64,000 nt of DNA, from assembly GCF_016463975.1 (NCBI RefSeq), contig NZ_JAEMNX010000017.1, forward strand, positions 1 through 64,000. The letters run 5' to 3'. Below are positions 27,791-36,768 of this stretch, in pieces (within the stretch, counting starts at the first letter, position 1; every line of letters starts with the position of its first letter). Below the pieces are notes generated by a model, which saw nothing but the letters and a program-made list of their open reading frames with translations, did no database searches and had not been told where the DNA came from. Source of the DNA: Marinomonas transparens (GTDB lineage Bacteria; Pseudomonadota; Gammaproteobacteria; Pseudomonadales; Marinomonadaceae). The translations under genes were made by a program, and so were the position numbers.

Positions 27791-29007
27791 AATTCGGCCA
27801 ACGCTTTTAATCTAGTAGGAGTTTTGACGTAAGGGTTTTTGGTGTCCCAAGCATAGCCAGCAAGGATAGAGCTAATCATGCCTTCAATCGCGTCTGACTT
27901 TTCTTCCTTAAAAATAACATCTTGTAAACTGCCATCGTACCAACTTTCGACAAATACTCTGAAGGTATCAATGCCTTTTTGTAGCGGCTGGGCATATTGA
28001 GCTTGCCAATCTACAGTCTCACCTTTGAGTTGCTTGTTTAATACTTGGGCGGCTAGCGTAGCCGATTTGAGTGCTATGGTGACACCGGAAGAGAAGACAG
28101 GGTCAAGAAATTCACCGGCATTGCCGAGCAGGGCAAATTTATCGCCATACAGGCTTTTTACATTGCAAGAATAGCCATCCATTTTACCTACGTCGCTATC
28201 AAACTGGGCATTCGCCAGAGACTTATTCATCAACTCTGTTTTGCCTATGTAGTGTTGCAATAGCGCTTTGTTATCTTCGTTGTGGTTATCATAAAGCTCT
28301 CTTGGTAAGACCACACCAACCGATGCTCGACCATTGCTAAAAGGAATCAGCCAATACCATATTTCCTTGTTTTCGGGGTGTACTGAGATAAGTATCTTGT
28401 TACGGTCAAATTGTGGATCGGTAATCTGATCCTCGATATGCGTAAATAGAGAAACCCTAGGGGATAATGCGGAGTCTTTTTCTAACGCTAAAAGTTTTGG
28501 CAAGACACGACCAAAGCCGCTGGCATCGAGTACAAATTTCGCTGTCACTTTATAAGTGTTAGTTGCAGAAGAAACGCTCAGTTGTACTTGCTCATTATTT
28601 TCTTCAAATGCCGTTACACTATGGCCATAGCGTATATCCGCTCCTTTCGCTTGAGCGCAATCGGCCAGTACTTTATCAAATTGAGCCCGCTGGACTTGGT
28701 AAGTGGTGCCCCAACCCGGAGAGAATTTTTTTCTAAAATCAAAATAGCTGTAGGTATCTTTTTCTGAAAAGGCCGCGCCGTTTTTGTACTGGAATCCTGC
28801 TTCAACCACAGCTTGCAACATACCAGCGGCTTCTAAGAATTCCATGCTTTGTGGCAATAGGCTCTCACCTATTGAAAAGCGCGGAAAGTGTTGTTTTTCG
28901 AGTACCAGTACGTTGTGTCCTTGGTCAACTAATAGTGATGAAGCCATGGCTCCGGCTGGGCCAGCGCCAATAACAATGGCATCAAAATCTGCTTTTAGTT
29001 CTTCCAT
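27778..29007 (-). CDS. FAD-dependent oxidoreductase resembling flavin-dependent halogenases
   Basis: 409-aa flavoprotein. GxGxxG is at G14-G19 (VIGAGPAGAMAS), then FPRFSIGESLLPQ (about 41-53), a lysine in GFQYKNGAAF (K75, near where halogenases have their catalytic lysine), and IWYWLIPF containing W217-x-W219-x-I221-P222, the motif that marks flavin-dependent halogenases. A GNAGEFLDPVFSSG segment is near 295-308. No counterpart is in the E. coli ape cluster as I know it; brominated xanthomonadins come from clusters with such a gene. Could instead be a reductase of the geranylgeranyl-reductase group. Confidence 0.75.
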   Translation of the reverse strand: MEELKADFDAIVIGAGPAGAMASSLLVDQGHNVLVLEKQHFPRFSIGESLLPQSMEFLEAAGMLQAVVEAGFQYKNGAAFSEKDTYSYFDFRKKFSPGWGTTYQVQRAQFDKVLADCAQAKGADIRYGHSVTAFEENNEQVQLSVSSATNTYKVTAKFVLDASGFGRVLPKLLALEKDSALSPRVSLFTHIEDQITDPQFDRNKILISVHPENKEIWYWLIPFSNGRASVGVVLPRELYDNHNEDNKALLQHYIGKTELMNKSLANAQFDSDVGKMDGYSCNVKSLYGDKFALLGNAGEFLDPVFSSGVTIALKSATLAAQVLNKQLKGETVDWQAQYAQPLQKGIDTFRVFVESWYDGSLQDVIFKEEKSDAIEGMISSILAGYAWDTKNPYVKTPTRLKALAELCRG

Positions 29008-31314
29008 TTATAATTTCTCCAATCGAGTTGACTGCATTAAAGGTGATATCAACCAGATGAGAGTCAAACCCGGTAATACAATAATGCCAAAGTGATATAG
29101 AACAGGGGTTTGACTGAGTGCCAGTAAACCGAAGGCGAGTAAGCTGGTCACTGTCGACAATGATACCGCTAACCACGTATGTGGACTGTTTTTTGATTCT
29201 TGTAAGAAGATCCCCATATCGAGACCGATGCCAAATACCAGCATTAGCGCGATTAGGTTGAATAGGTTGTAGCCTCCGTTTATTGCCACCGCAATGCTTA
29301 GGGCTAAGACAGAGCCGGCAATAGGTGGCAGCATGACGCGCCACACGTTCAATCGATAGCGGAAAAACAGCATGATGGTGATAACGCCATAGGCGATCAT
29401 TAACCAGTCGGTCATTTTGGCTCGATAACGGGCTAGGGTGTTGCTGATGTCTTCAACTTGGTTTACATAATCGACATTGGGCGTTGAGAGAGCGATGCTT
29501 TTCAGCTGTGCTGTGGTCGCTGTTGGCATATTGCCGATTATTTGAACGACGGAAGAAAACTCGCCAGAAGCATGCTGGATGAGCAAGCTTCGCCAAGGTG
29601 CGCTGATCGGCATATTTAACCATTCATCCGCGGTTAAGTTGGGCTGGTTTTGATCTAAAGAGTGAGAAGCCAAGCTTTTTTGTTGCTCAGATAAACCGAG
29701 TTTACCGAGATAGTTTTCCAATTCGGTTTGATAGAGCTGATTGACCAGTTGTTGGTTTTGCTGCTGGCGTTGCAAAGACGGCAATGACTGACTGATTGAT
29801 TGATAGCCAAGTAGGGCTTGTGATGTCACTAGAGGGTCAAGCCGTTGTCTGAGCGCTTCTTCCTGTTGTAACAGGCTTTCCATGTTATTGGCAGACACCA
29901 TTAAGAAAGCCGAATTAACATTGTTCCCTAACGCTTGTTGAACATGCTGGTCTTCTTTCAATAACGAGGAAGGAGAAGTCTGTAGCAAACGAATGCTGTC
30001 TTGGGTTGGTGCGAAATAAACCAGTCCGGCCGTGACAGATATCAAACATGCAACCAGAAAAGCCCCCATGACAGGGTATTGATCCAGTCTCGGAAGCGTC
30101 TCTTTCCAGTGATTTAATATTCTAGCCGCAGGCAATAGGGCTGTTTTTGTGTTCGGCATGGTAACTGGCAACCATAGGATAACGGTCAACCAAGCGGCGA
30201 TTAATCCGGCGCAGGAGAATACGGCGATCTGTTGCAAGCCCGGAAAAGGCGTTAGTGCTAAACCACCGTAGGCGAGCACACTTGAAATCAAGCCTAAAAG
30301 CAGCCCAATGAAAAGCTTTTTAACCACACCTTCACTATGTTCAAGGCTATTTTCACACACCAAGTGCATAGAATAATCTACTGCGACTCCAACCAAGCCC
30401 GCGCCAAAGGCGATGGTGATAAGGTGAACTCTATCAAAGCATAGAATGGTGACAGAGATAGCCACAAGGCAGCCAATTGCGACTGGAAATAACACTTGGA
30501 AGAGCGGTCCAATTCGGCGGAAAACCAAGCAGATAATGAGAGTGATGCCCAGTATTGAGCCGACCCCAATGGTAGATATTTCAGATTTCGCTTGTTCCGC
30601 CCCTTTCGCAGCATGCAGTAATAAACCTGAGTAGGAAACACGTGCACCTTGTGTTGCTAGGTCTTTCTTGATGGATTCCAGCACGGGCATGATTTGCGCT
30701 TGAGTCGGCAGGTCAAAAGGGTTCTGGTGTAATGCTAAGATGAGCAGATAACTGGGCTGTTGGCTTTCCGTTAAACGTAATAGACCCTCTTCTGGTTTGA
30801 CCTTGATACCGCTCTTTTGTGTCAGTAAAAGGTCGCTGTATAAAAAGAATGGGTCTTGAATTAGGTCTGCTTTTCCAGCTCCGATAGGAGAAAATAGCTG
30901 GCTTAGGGCGAGTTGCTGTTGGCTTTCATAGTCTTTAGTGAGCAGGCGCTGGCGCACAGCATCACTGAGTATTGAAAAACGATAAGCAAATAGATTGTTA
31001 GATTGAGCGTTTGCTTGATCCGCTGACGCAGTGATGCTTACTCGGTCTTTTAAGGTGGCCAGTTGAGCGATGGCTTCTGTTGTTGCCGCTTTAGCGGCTT
31101 CTTTTTGTTCTGCTGACACCAGAATGAAAACATGATTAGCATAGCGTTCGGCTTGTTCTTGCTGCACTTCTGACACCAAAATACGCTGCTCATATTTTGG
31201 TAGCAAGGCCATGATGCTGGTATCAAAGGCCGTTTGTTTTGTGAGTGCCAATAGGCAAATAACAAAGAACAAAGCGGCCCAGCCGACAGCGGCTAATTTA
31301 AGGTTTAATCTCAT
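29008..31314 (-). CDS. apeM: MMPL/RND-family exporter of the aryl polyene
   Basis: 768-aa RND-type permease with two halves of about six helices each. Large periplasmic loops lie at about 25-245 and 430-620. The membrane segment has an FGAGLVGVAVDYSMHLV stretch (about 312-330) and its echo VFGIGLDMGIFLQES in the second half, carrying the acidic residues of the proton relay. Expected to move the aryl polyene lipid from the inner membrane to the LolA-like carrier. It follows directly on the flanking genes, with two bases between it and apeL. Confidence 0.9.
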   Translation of the reverse strand: MRLNLKLAAVGWAALFFVICLLALTKQTAFDTSIMALLPKYEQRILVSEVQQEQAERYANHVFILVSAEQKEAAKAATTEAIAQLATLKDRVSITASADQANAQSNNLFAYRFSILSDAVRQRLLTKDYESQQQLALSQLFSPIGAGKADLIQDPFFLYSDLLLTQKSGIKVKPEEGLLRLTESQQPSYLLILALHQNPFDLPTQAQIMPVLESIKKDLATQGARVSYSGLLLHAAKGAEQAKSEISTIGVGSILGITLIICLVFRRIGPLFQVLFPVAIGCLVAISVTILCFDRVHLITIAFGAGLVGVAVDYSMHLVCENSLEHSEGVVKKLFIGLLLGLISSVLAYGGLALTPFPGLQQIAVFSCAGLIAAWLTVILWLPVTMPNTKTALLPAARILNHWKETLPRLDQYPVMGAFLVACLISVTAGLVYFAPTQDSIRLLQTSPSSLLKEDQHVQQALGNNVNSAFLMVSANNMESLLQQEEALRQRLDPLVTSQALLGYQSISQSLPSLQRQQQNQQLVNQLYQTELENYLGKLGLSEQQKSLASHSLDQNQPNLTADEWLNMPISAPWRSLLIQHASGEFSSVVQIIGNMPTATTAQLKSIALSTPNVDYVNQVEDISNTLARYRAKMTDWLMIAYGVITIMLFFRYRLNVWRVMLPPIAGSVLALSIAVAINGGYNLFNLIALMLVFGIGLDMGIFLQESKNSPHTWLAVSLSTVTSLLAFGLLALSQTPVLYHFGIIVLPGLTLIWLISPLMQSTRLEKL

Positions 31315-31316
31315 CG

Positions 31317-31877
31317 TTATGGCTGCAGCTGACTAAAGTCTATTTGTGTTCGGTTACCTTCCGCTTCATACAATGTGATGTGTCGTAGGTATTGGTCGCC
31401 TTGTAGGATTATCTTGTTGGCAAAGCTGCCAATGTTGGCATTTAGCGGTGTTAATGTGGCTTGCCATTGTCTATCTGCGACTTTTGTATTGACGGTGAAA
31501 TAGGTTTCTAATACTTGCCATTGGGCGGTCATGACGGCAAAGAATATGTCACTCAGAATGGCCACTACAGGATTGGAGCCACTGTCCATTTTGTTGACCT
31601 GTTTGCCATTTTGATAATTGGACATGGTTTCAGGTGTCAGTTTTAACCTGCTGTCGATGGGCGTTAGGGTATGCCATGTGATTTCCTTGTCCCGTAAATA
31701 ATGAAACTCACCTGTCGAACGTAGTGAAGTATCTAGTTGTGCTAGATATTTTGCTTGAGTGAAAGTACCCGACAGGGTGTTTGGTGTGCTGGTGATGGCT
31801 TTTAATTCATCAAGACTCGCTGCCGATGTAAACAGGCTAAAAGAGAGAACCATTAGACTGAGACAGTACTTTATCAT
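31317..31877 (-). CDS. apeL: LolA-like outer-membrane carrier protein
   Basis: 186 aa with a Sec signal peptide (hydrophobic run to about residue 19, cut near TSAAS) followed by a LolA-type fold: LSGTFTQAKYLAQLDTSLRSTG-like pattern near 37-58, GEFHYLRDKEITW and a late QLQP end. In ape clusters this dedicated LolA homologue is believed to carry the pigment lipid through the periplasm. It overlaps the thioesterase gene by 4 bases. Confidence 0.88.
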   Translation of the reverse strand: MIKYCLSLMVLSFSLFTSAASLDELKAITSTPNTLSGTFTQAKYLAQLDTSLRSTGEFHYLRDKEITWHTLTPIDSRLKLTPETMSNYQNGKQVNKMDSGSNPVVAILSDIFFAVMTAQWQVLETYFTVNTKVADRQWQATLTPLNANIGSFANKIILQGDQYLRHITLYEAEGNRTQIDFSQLQP

Positions 31878-32281
31878 TGTGGGATTCCTAGTTTTTCAAA
31901 CAGAATACTTGGGGAAAAAAATTGCATTTCACCGGACTCAATATCAACGGCGACTTGAACCGTGGAAGCCTTAGTTAATCGCTTTCCGCTTTCTGCATCA
32001 AAAATCAGATAATTCACTTTTAAGCGGTTTTCCCATTCGACTAGGGTGGCGCGGACCTTGATTTTTTGTTGAAATTTTAATGGCTGAGCATAGCGAATGT
32101 GCATATCAATGACAGGCCAAACGTAGCCAGTTTCTTCCATTTCAGAACAGTTGTAATGAATTAGATCCATCATTTTACAGCGTGCGATTTCTAAATATTT
32201 AGCGTAATGCCCGTGCCATGCGACGCGCATCACGTCGACATCGTGAAAAGGAATTTCCAAGTCTATTTCTGTTTCAATCAT
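31874..32281 (-). CDS. apeK: 4HBT-family acyl thioesterase
   Basis: 135-aa hotdog thioesterase: FHDVDVMRVAWHGHYAKYLEIAR (about 12-34) has the conserved aspartate and the HGxYxxYxE pattern of the YbgC/4HBT group. It probably edits or releases acyl-ACP species during polyene synthesis. It sits between the acyltransferase and the LolA-like gene, as in known ape clusters. Confidence 0.9.
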   Translation of the reverse strand: MIETEIDLEIPFHDVDVMRVAWHGHYAKYLEIARCKMMDLIHYNCSEMEETGYVWPVIDMHIRYAQPLKFQQKIKVRATLVEWENRLKVNYLIFDAESGKRLTKASTVQVAVDIESGEMQFFSPSILFEKLGIPQ

Positions 32282-32307
32282 TGCTTTCCCCTATATTTTC
32301 TCAGCGG

Positions 32308-33261
32308 TTATTTTTTGGCTGATGCTTCGTCTGAGCTGGGATTGGATTGCCAAAACGGAAAAAAATTAAACCACTGTAATGGCGCCAATAGGCAGTAGTG
32401 CTCTAAACGTCGGGCATAGCGAGTGACTGCCTCTTCTAATTTTTGCTGTCTTTCCTTACGATGGCAGGCAAGGTCTTCTGAGAAAGACTCCACATAAATA
32501 TGATAGCTAGCATCCTGTTTTAAACAGAACATTAAGTACACAGGGCAAGCTAAGAGGCTGGCTAGGATAAAAGGGCCCTGTGGCAGAGCCGCTTTGCTGC
32601 CTAAAAAATCGACATGAGAAACTCGACCACCACCATTAACTGGCGTTCTGTCACCTGTAATGACGACGTATTCCCCATTAGCAACTCGCTCAGACAGTAT
32701 CATTGCGGTAGCTGGTGTTATCTCGGTGACCTGCATGATGCTAAAGGAGGCCTTGCTCTTTGTCTTTTGCATCATCTTGTTAAATTTTTGTGCATGCTTA
32801 GTGTGAACCAACATAGTGACTTTAACGTCTGGTAGCTGGTTACCTATTGCATTGCAAATTTCGGTGTTACCAAGATGGGAAACCACAATAATGCCGCCGC
32901 GTGAATCAAGCTTTATTTTTTTAAAAGCCTCTGCGGTTTCAAAGACAATATCTTGTTTTTCTATTTGCCCCATCCAGACTAAGAACTTGTCTAATAGCAT
33001 TTCTCCAAAGGTGAAAAAATGGCGTAACGAGGTCATTTTTTTCTGTTTTTCTATGGGGAAAAAAGGCGCTATTTTCGTTAAATATTCTTTTGATGCCGCT
33101 CGGGCAGAAGCATTTTTAATATAAAAATAGAGAATTACGGGGGCGAGAAATAAGCGAAAACCTGTATGACCAAATAACTGGTAACAGGTTAAGAGGATTT
33201 TCATGCCAAGTATGGAACTGGTTTCCGTTATGTTAGACCAATGTTGAGGGCGATCAGCCAT
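32308..33261 (-). CDS. LpxL-like lipid acyltransferase of the aryl polyene cluster
   Basis: 317-aa LPLAT-superfamily protein related to lipid A lauroyl transferases. It has an N-terminal membrane-associated stretch (about 21-47), the HxxxxE-type catalytic motif in VVSHLGNTEICN (about 126-137) and VVITGDRTPVNGGGR near 200. Likely transfers the aryl polyene or a fatty acyl group to the lipid head. With the glycosyltransferase gene upstream it occupies the ApeJ position, but the two are separate genes here, overlapping by 8 bases. Confidence 0.88.
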   Translation of the reverse strand: MADRPQHWSNITETSSILGMKILLTCYQLFGHTGFRLFLAPVILYFYIKNASARAASKEYLTKIAPFFPIEKQKKMTSLRHFFTFGEMLLDKFLVWMGQIEKQDIVFETAEAFKKIKLDSRGGIIVVSHLGNTEICNAIGNQLPDVKVTMLVHTKHAQKFNKMMQKTKSKASFSIMQVTEITPATAMILSERVANGEYVVITGDRTPVNGGGRVSHVDFLGSKAALPQGPFILASLLACPVYLMFCLKQDASYHIYVESFSEDLACHRKERQQKLEEAVTRYARRLEHYCLLAPLQWFNFFPFWQSNPSSDEASAKK

Positions 33262-34018
33262 TAAACTTTCTCCATAGCAAAGGGGGCAAGCGCCATACCA
33301 TGCCGAAAAATAGGCGAGTATGCATCCATGAGATAAGTAGGTTGTCTTTTACCGCATTAAAGTGAGATATGCCATTCTCTGGGTAGCGAACCCTGGTCGG
33401 AATGTTTTTTACTGGGTGCCCTGTCCATATCCAACGCACTATGATTTCTGTATCAAAATCCATACGGTCGCCGCAAGGGGATTTATTGAGCTGTGCACAG
33501 ATCAAATGTAGTGGGTAAACACGAAAGCCGCACATGGAATCCTTGATAGTAAAAGAGAGCGTATTTATCCATACCCAAACGTGCGTTAAGTAACGAGCAT
33601 AATAGCGGTGACGAGGAACACTCTGATCATAGATAGGGTAACCGCTGATGATGCTGGCGGGGGACAGCTCCGCTGTACGCATAAAAACAGGGATATCAGT
33701 GACATTATGTTGCCCATCTGCATCCACTTGCAAGGCGTGGCTGAAACCTTGTTCTAATAGATATTTCATGCCAGATTTTACGGCTGCCCCTTTGCCACTG
33801 TTGGTGTTTAGGTGCAGTAAGTGTACGGATTCATTATGTCTGTTAGCCAGTGTTTGAAGCACCTTGGTACAGGCTTCAGAGCTACCATCATTCACTAAAA
33901 CAATCGGATAACCATAGACTAAAACTTCGTCTAAGGTTGTTGATATGGCGTCTTCATGATTGTAGACAGGAATAATAATCGCCGGCTTAAAATTATTATT
34001 CGAAACAGATTCGTCCAC
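33254..34018 (-). CDS. family 2 glycosyltransferase of the aryl polyene cluster
   Basis: 254-aa GT-A enzyme: IIIPVYNHEDAISTTLDEV and VLVNDGSSEACTKVL at the N-terminus, the DxD metal site in QVDADGQHN, and a hydrophobic C-terminal part that probably lies on the membrane. Likely adds a sugar to the lipid anchor. The GTG at 34018, with AAGGAG nine bases upstream, is chosen; the longest frame begins at 34084, deep inside the upstream gene. The overlap with the upstream stop is then 23 bases. Confidence 0.88.
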   Translation of the reverse strand: MDESVSNNNFKPAIIIPVYNHEDAISTTLDEVLVYGYPIVLVNDGSSEACTKVLQTLANRHNESVHLLHLNTNSGKGAAVKSGMKYLLEQGFSHALQVDADGQHNVTDIPVFMRTAELSPASIISGYPIYDQSVPRHRYYARYLTHVWVWINTLSFTIKDSMCGFRVYPLHLICAQLNKSPCGDRMDFDTEIIVRWIWTGHPVKNIPTRVRYPENGISHFNAVKDNLLISWMHTRLFFGMVWRLPPLLWRKFNG

Positions 34019-35702
34019 TGGAGTGCACTCCTTTGCTAGAAAGGTACTGGAAGGCGAGACGATTTTTCTTTGGTAGAAACTCAAGCTTCAAGGTGACTTC
34101 TGAATCGGGGAAAATAATTTGCTGAAACTTAATTGCTTCTAAGCGGACAAATTTTCCAGAAAAAGCGAAGACTTTTCTACCGTAATGTTGTGCCCAATGG
34201 GTTTGTGCAATGCCAGGTAAGATAGGGTTGCCATCAAAGTGGCCCTCAAAATAAACTAATTCCGCTGGTATATGAAAAGTAAATTCGCAGTGATTGTTTG
34301 AGTGCTTGCGATCTAGCTCGGTTGGCCATTTTGGCTGAACTGGCTGGAATAAGGTTTGTAGTGATTCCATTGGGAGTTTGCCCTGCTGGTTATAGGGTAA
34401 TGCTTTTACAAAGCGCCACCGTCTTGGTAGTAGTACAGGCTCAAAGGATGCTTTTAATTGCGTCTTAAGTTGCGTTGCGAGCCATTTTTCAGATCTTTGT
34501 TTGAGTAGGGATAAGCCCAAGTTGCTTAATTCGATGACAACGGCGACTTCTTCCCGTTTTCTGACAACAACCAATGCTTTTGCTGTGTGGACCCATTCGC
34601 TCTCTTCAAGGCACTTTTCTAGTTTGGCAAGCGATAAGCGTTTGCCCTCTACTTTTACAATACGGTCTGTTCTACCTCGTAAATAAAAGCGGTCTTCAGC
34701 AATTTGCTCAATATTATCCGATAACGCTTGATACTCTGGGGCAATATGAGCGCCTATCGCTAGAAAACGGCCCGATGTCGAGGTGGCTTCTAGTTTAACG
34801 TTAGGCAATAGGGTCCAGTAATCTTGGTCTTTTTTAGATTGGTTTCGCCATGCTAGCGCGCCGGTTTCAGAACTGCCATAAATTTCAAATATGGGGGCAT
34901 TTAGCAATTGAGCGGCGTAGAGGCTGTCTTCATATTTTAATGGTGCCGCAGATGAAATGGTTGCCTCGCATTTGCCTGCTAAGCCTAACCAGTCAAGTTG
35001 GTCGTTTAAGCGTTTCAGGTGAGCGGGTGTAGAAATCAAAATGAAGCGCTCACACTGTGTGGCTAGGTGGTAAATGTCCTCGGTAAATGGACAATGTTTA
35101 GCCTGAAATATCTGTCCTTTTACTAATGGCCAAAATAGTCGAAAGGTTAGGCCGAAAAGGTGTTGATGGGTGACCGTTGACAGCACCATGGCAGAGGCTG
35201 AAAGCGGCCATAGTAATTCTAAAGACGCGAGTTCATGATCAATTTGCTCAAGCGTTCTGATGATGGGCTTAGGTTCACCGGTAGATCCTGATGTGTAAAC
35301 TTCCAGTGCCGGAAAGCTCTTTTCTAAGGTGTTCCAAAGAGGCTGGGCCAAGCTGTTTTCATCAAAACCGTCCGCCAGTTGCCATACGCTAGCTTGATCA
35401 CCAACAAGACTAAATTCACCAATAAAGCCCGCGACGTTTGCACTCAGGCGTGTGACGGTTGCTTCGCAGTTATCACTGGGAATACAAGCCATGCATTTGG
35501 AGTGCCATAGGGCAAATAGAATCGCTAAAAACTCAATTGCATCGTTGTGATACACCGCCCACTTTTGTTTCGGGACGAGTGGCAGGCGTGTTTGCCAAGC
35601 TGCTACCTTGGTGCAAAATTGTCTTTTGCTGATGACTTGGCCGGCCAGTATGGCAATAGGCTTGTCATTTGTGTCTGATAACCATGTAGAAAGCTTTTTC
35701 AT
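33996..35702 (-). CDS. apeH: fused acyl-ACP ligase (ApeH-like) and dehydratase (ApeI-like)
   Basis: 568-aa two-domain protein. Residues 1-450 form an adenylating ligase: VYTSGSTGEPKP (135-146), EIYGSSETGALAW (273-285), YLRGRTDRIVKVEGKR (340-355) and the late lysine in NQQGKLP (K442). It should activate a 4-hydroxybenzoate-type aryl acid onto the carrier protein. Residues about 465-568 are a hotdog dehydratase with VYFEGHFDGNPILPGIAQ (H488). In E. coli these are two proteins, ApeH and ApeI. The start overlaps the membrane-protein gene by 4 bases. Confidence 0.92.
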   Translation of the reverse strand: MKKLSTWLSDTNDKPIAILAGQVISKRQFCTKVAAWQTRLPLVPKQKWAVYHNDAIEFLAILFALWHSKCMACIPSDNCEATVTRLSANVAGFIGEFSLVGDQASVWQLADGFDENSLAQPLWNTLEKSFPALEVYTSGSTGEPKPIIRTLEQIDHELASLELLWPLSASAMVLSTVTHQHLFGLTFRLFWPLVKGQIFQAKHCPFTEDIYHLATQCERFILISTPAHLKRLNDQLDWLGLAGKCEATISSAAPLKYEDSLYAAQLLNAPIFEIYGSSETGALAWRNQSKKDQDYWTLLPNVKLEATSTSGRFLAIGAHIAPEYQALSDNIEQIAEDRFYLRGRTDRIVKVEGKRLSLAKLEKCLEESEWVHTAKALVVVRKREEVAVVIELSNLGLSLLKQRSEKWLATQLKTQLKASFEPVLLPRRWRFVKALPYNQQGKLPMESLQTLFQPVQPKWPTELDRKHSNNHCEFTFHIPAELVYFEGHFDGNPILPGIAQTHWAQHYGRKVFAFSGKFVRLEAIKFQQIIFPDSEVTLKLEFLPKKNRLAFQYLSSKGVHSSGRICFE

Positions 35703-36238
35703 AAACGGCGTTTAACTCGATAGCGGATAAGCCATTCACCAGAAACCAATGTGCCTATCAATATGTATGCTAAAAAACCATTGTAAAACAGCCATGTTTC
35801 GTTAGATGTCCATAGGGCTGTGAAGAAAGCGATGCTGCCATTAATGGCAAAAAATGCACACCATACTTGAGTTACCTTTCTGGTATAGGCGACTGCCTCA
35901 GGAGGCAAGTCTGGCTCTTTTAAGCGGGCGAGCTTTTCAACGATGCTTTGTTTGGCATAAAGGCTGCTGCTAAACAGGATTAACATGGCTAGGTTGACGG
36001 TCACAGGGTACATTTTTAACCCTTCTAGATCCCCTATGAAATAAGCAATGACTAATATTGCTAGGGCCGAAAAAATAAGGACTTTACGCATGCTGCTTTG
36101 TTTTTCTATGCGCCATCTTAATGCGAGTAGCACGACGAGAAAATACAGGACTACACTCGGTTCAAAACGATTAAGCCCAAAGTACACAATAAAAGGGTAC
36201 GAAATCGTGATGATGACCAGAATGCTTTTGAGTAACAT
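35699..36238 (-). CDS. apeG: COG4648-type membrane protein of the aryl polyene cluster
   Basis: 179-aa inner-membrane protein with about five hydrophobic helices and a positively charged C-terminus. The segment KLARLKEPDLPPEAVAYTRKVT followed by WCAFFAINGSIAF is typical of this family, which is confined to aryl polyene-type clusters. Role unknown; a scaffold for the synthase enzymes or a lipid flipping function has been suggested only by location. Confidence 0.82.
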   Translation of the reverse strand: MLLKSILVIITISYPFIVYFGLNRFEPSVVLYFLVVLLALRWRIEKQSSMRKVLIFSALAILVIAYFIGDLEGLKMYPVTVNLAMLILFSSSLYAKQSIVEKLARLKEPDLPPEAVAYTRKVTQVWCAFFAINGSIAFFTALWTSNETWLFYNGFLAYILIGTLVSGEWLIRYRVKRRL

Positions 36239-36247
36239 GGTACAGCC

Positions 36248-36505
36248 TTAAGATGTCATTAGTTTTTCAACAGCAGTCACAACATCTTCAACCGTTCGGA
36301 CCATTTTGAAATCTTCCGGTTTGACTTTTTTTCCTGTCATCTTCTTAAGTTCAACGACCAAGTCGACGGCATCAATACTATCAATATCCAGATCTTGGTA
36401 TAAATTTGAGCTTGGTGTTATGTCTTCTACAGATAACTCAAACAATTCCGCTAGGATATTGCATACCCTATTGTAGACTTCTTGGTTAATATTCGTCGTG
36501 CTCAC
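36248..36505 (-). CDS. apeF: acyl carrier protein 2 of the aryl polyene cluster
   Basis: 85-aa carrier protein, acidic and helical, with the phosphopantetheine serine at S43 in DLDIDSIDAVDL. It carries the growing aryl polyene thioester. It overlaps the preceding carrier-protein gene by 4 bases. The DSID form in place of DSLD is typical of ape carrier proteins. Activated by the phosphopantetheinyl transferase encoded divergently at 38508. Confidence 0.93.
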   Translation of the reverse strand: MSTTNINQEVYNRVCNILAELFELSVEDITPSSNLYQDLDIDSIDAVDLVVELKKMTGKKVKPEDFKMVRTVEDVVTAVEKLMTS

Positions 36506-36768
36506 GAGTTTGTTCCTCTGTGTGATTCAACCAGTGCGGCAAGAGCGTTGATGCTCGCAAAGTGATCATGGGTTTCTTTTGAATCCGCTTTCAATTTAAT
36601 GCCATATTGTTTTTGTAGTGCGAGACCAATTTCTAAGGCATCAATTGAATCTAGGCCAAGGCCTTCTACGAAGAGTGGTTCTGCGTCATCAATTTCATCT
36701 GCTTCTATGTCTTCCAGATCGAGTGCTGTAATGATCATTTCTTTTAGTTCTAACTGTAAGTTAGCCAT
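36502..36768 (-). CDS. apeE: acyl carrier protein 1 of the aryl polyene cluster
   Basis: 88-aa carrier protein with S41 in GLGLDSIDALEIGLAL as the attachment site. Its acidic N-terminal half (EDIEADEIDDAEPLF) is typical. It overlaps the upstream acyltransferase gene by 8 bases and the second carrier gene by 4. One of the two carriers probably holds the primer and the other the elongating chain. Confidence 0.93.
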   Translation of the reverse strand: MANLQLELKEMIITALDLEDIEADEIDDAEPLFVEGLGLDSIDALEIGLALQKQYGIKLKADSKETHDHFASINALAALVESHRGTNS

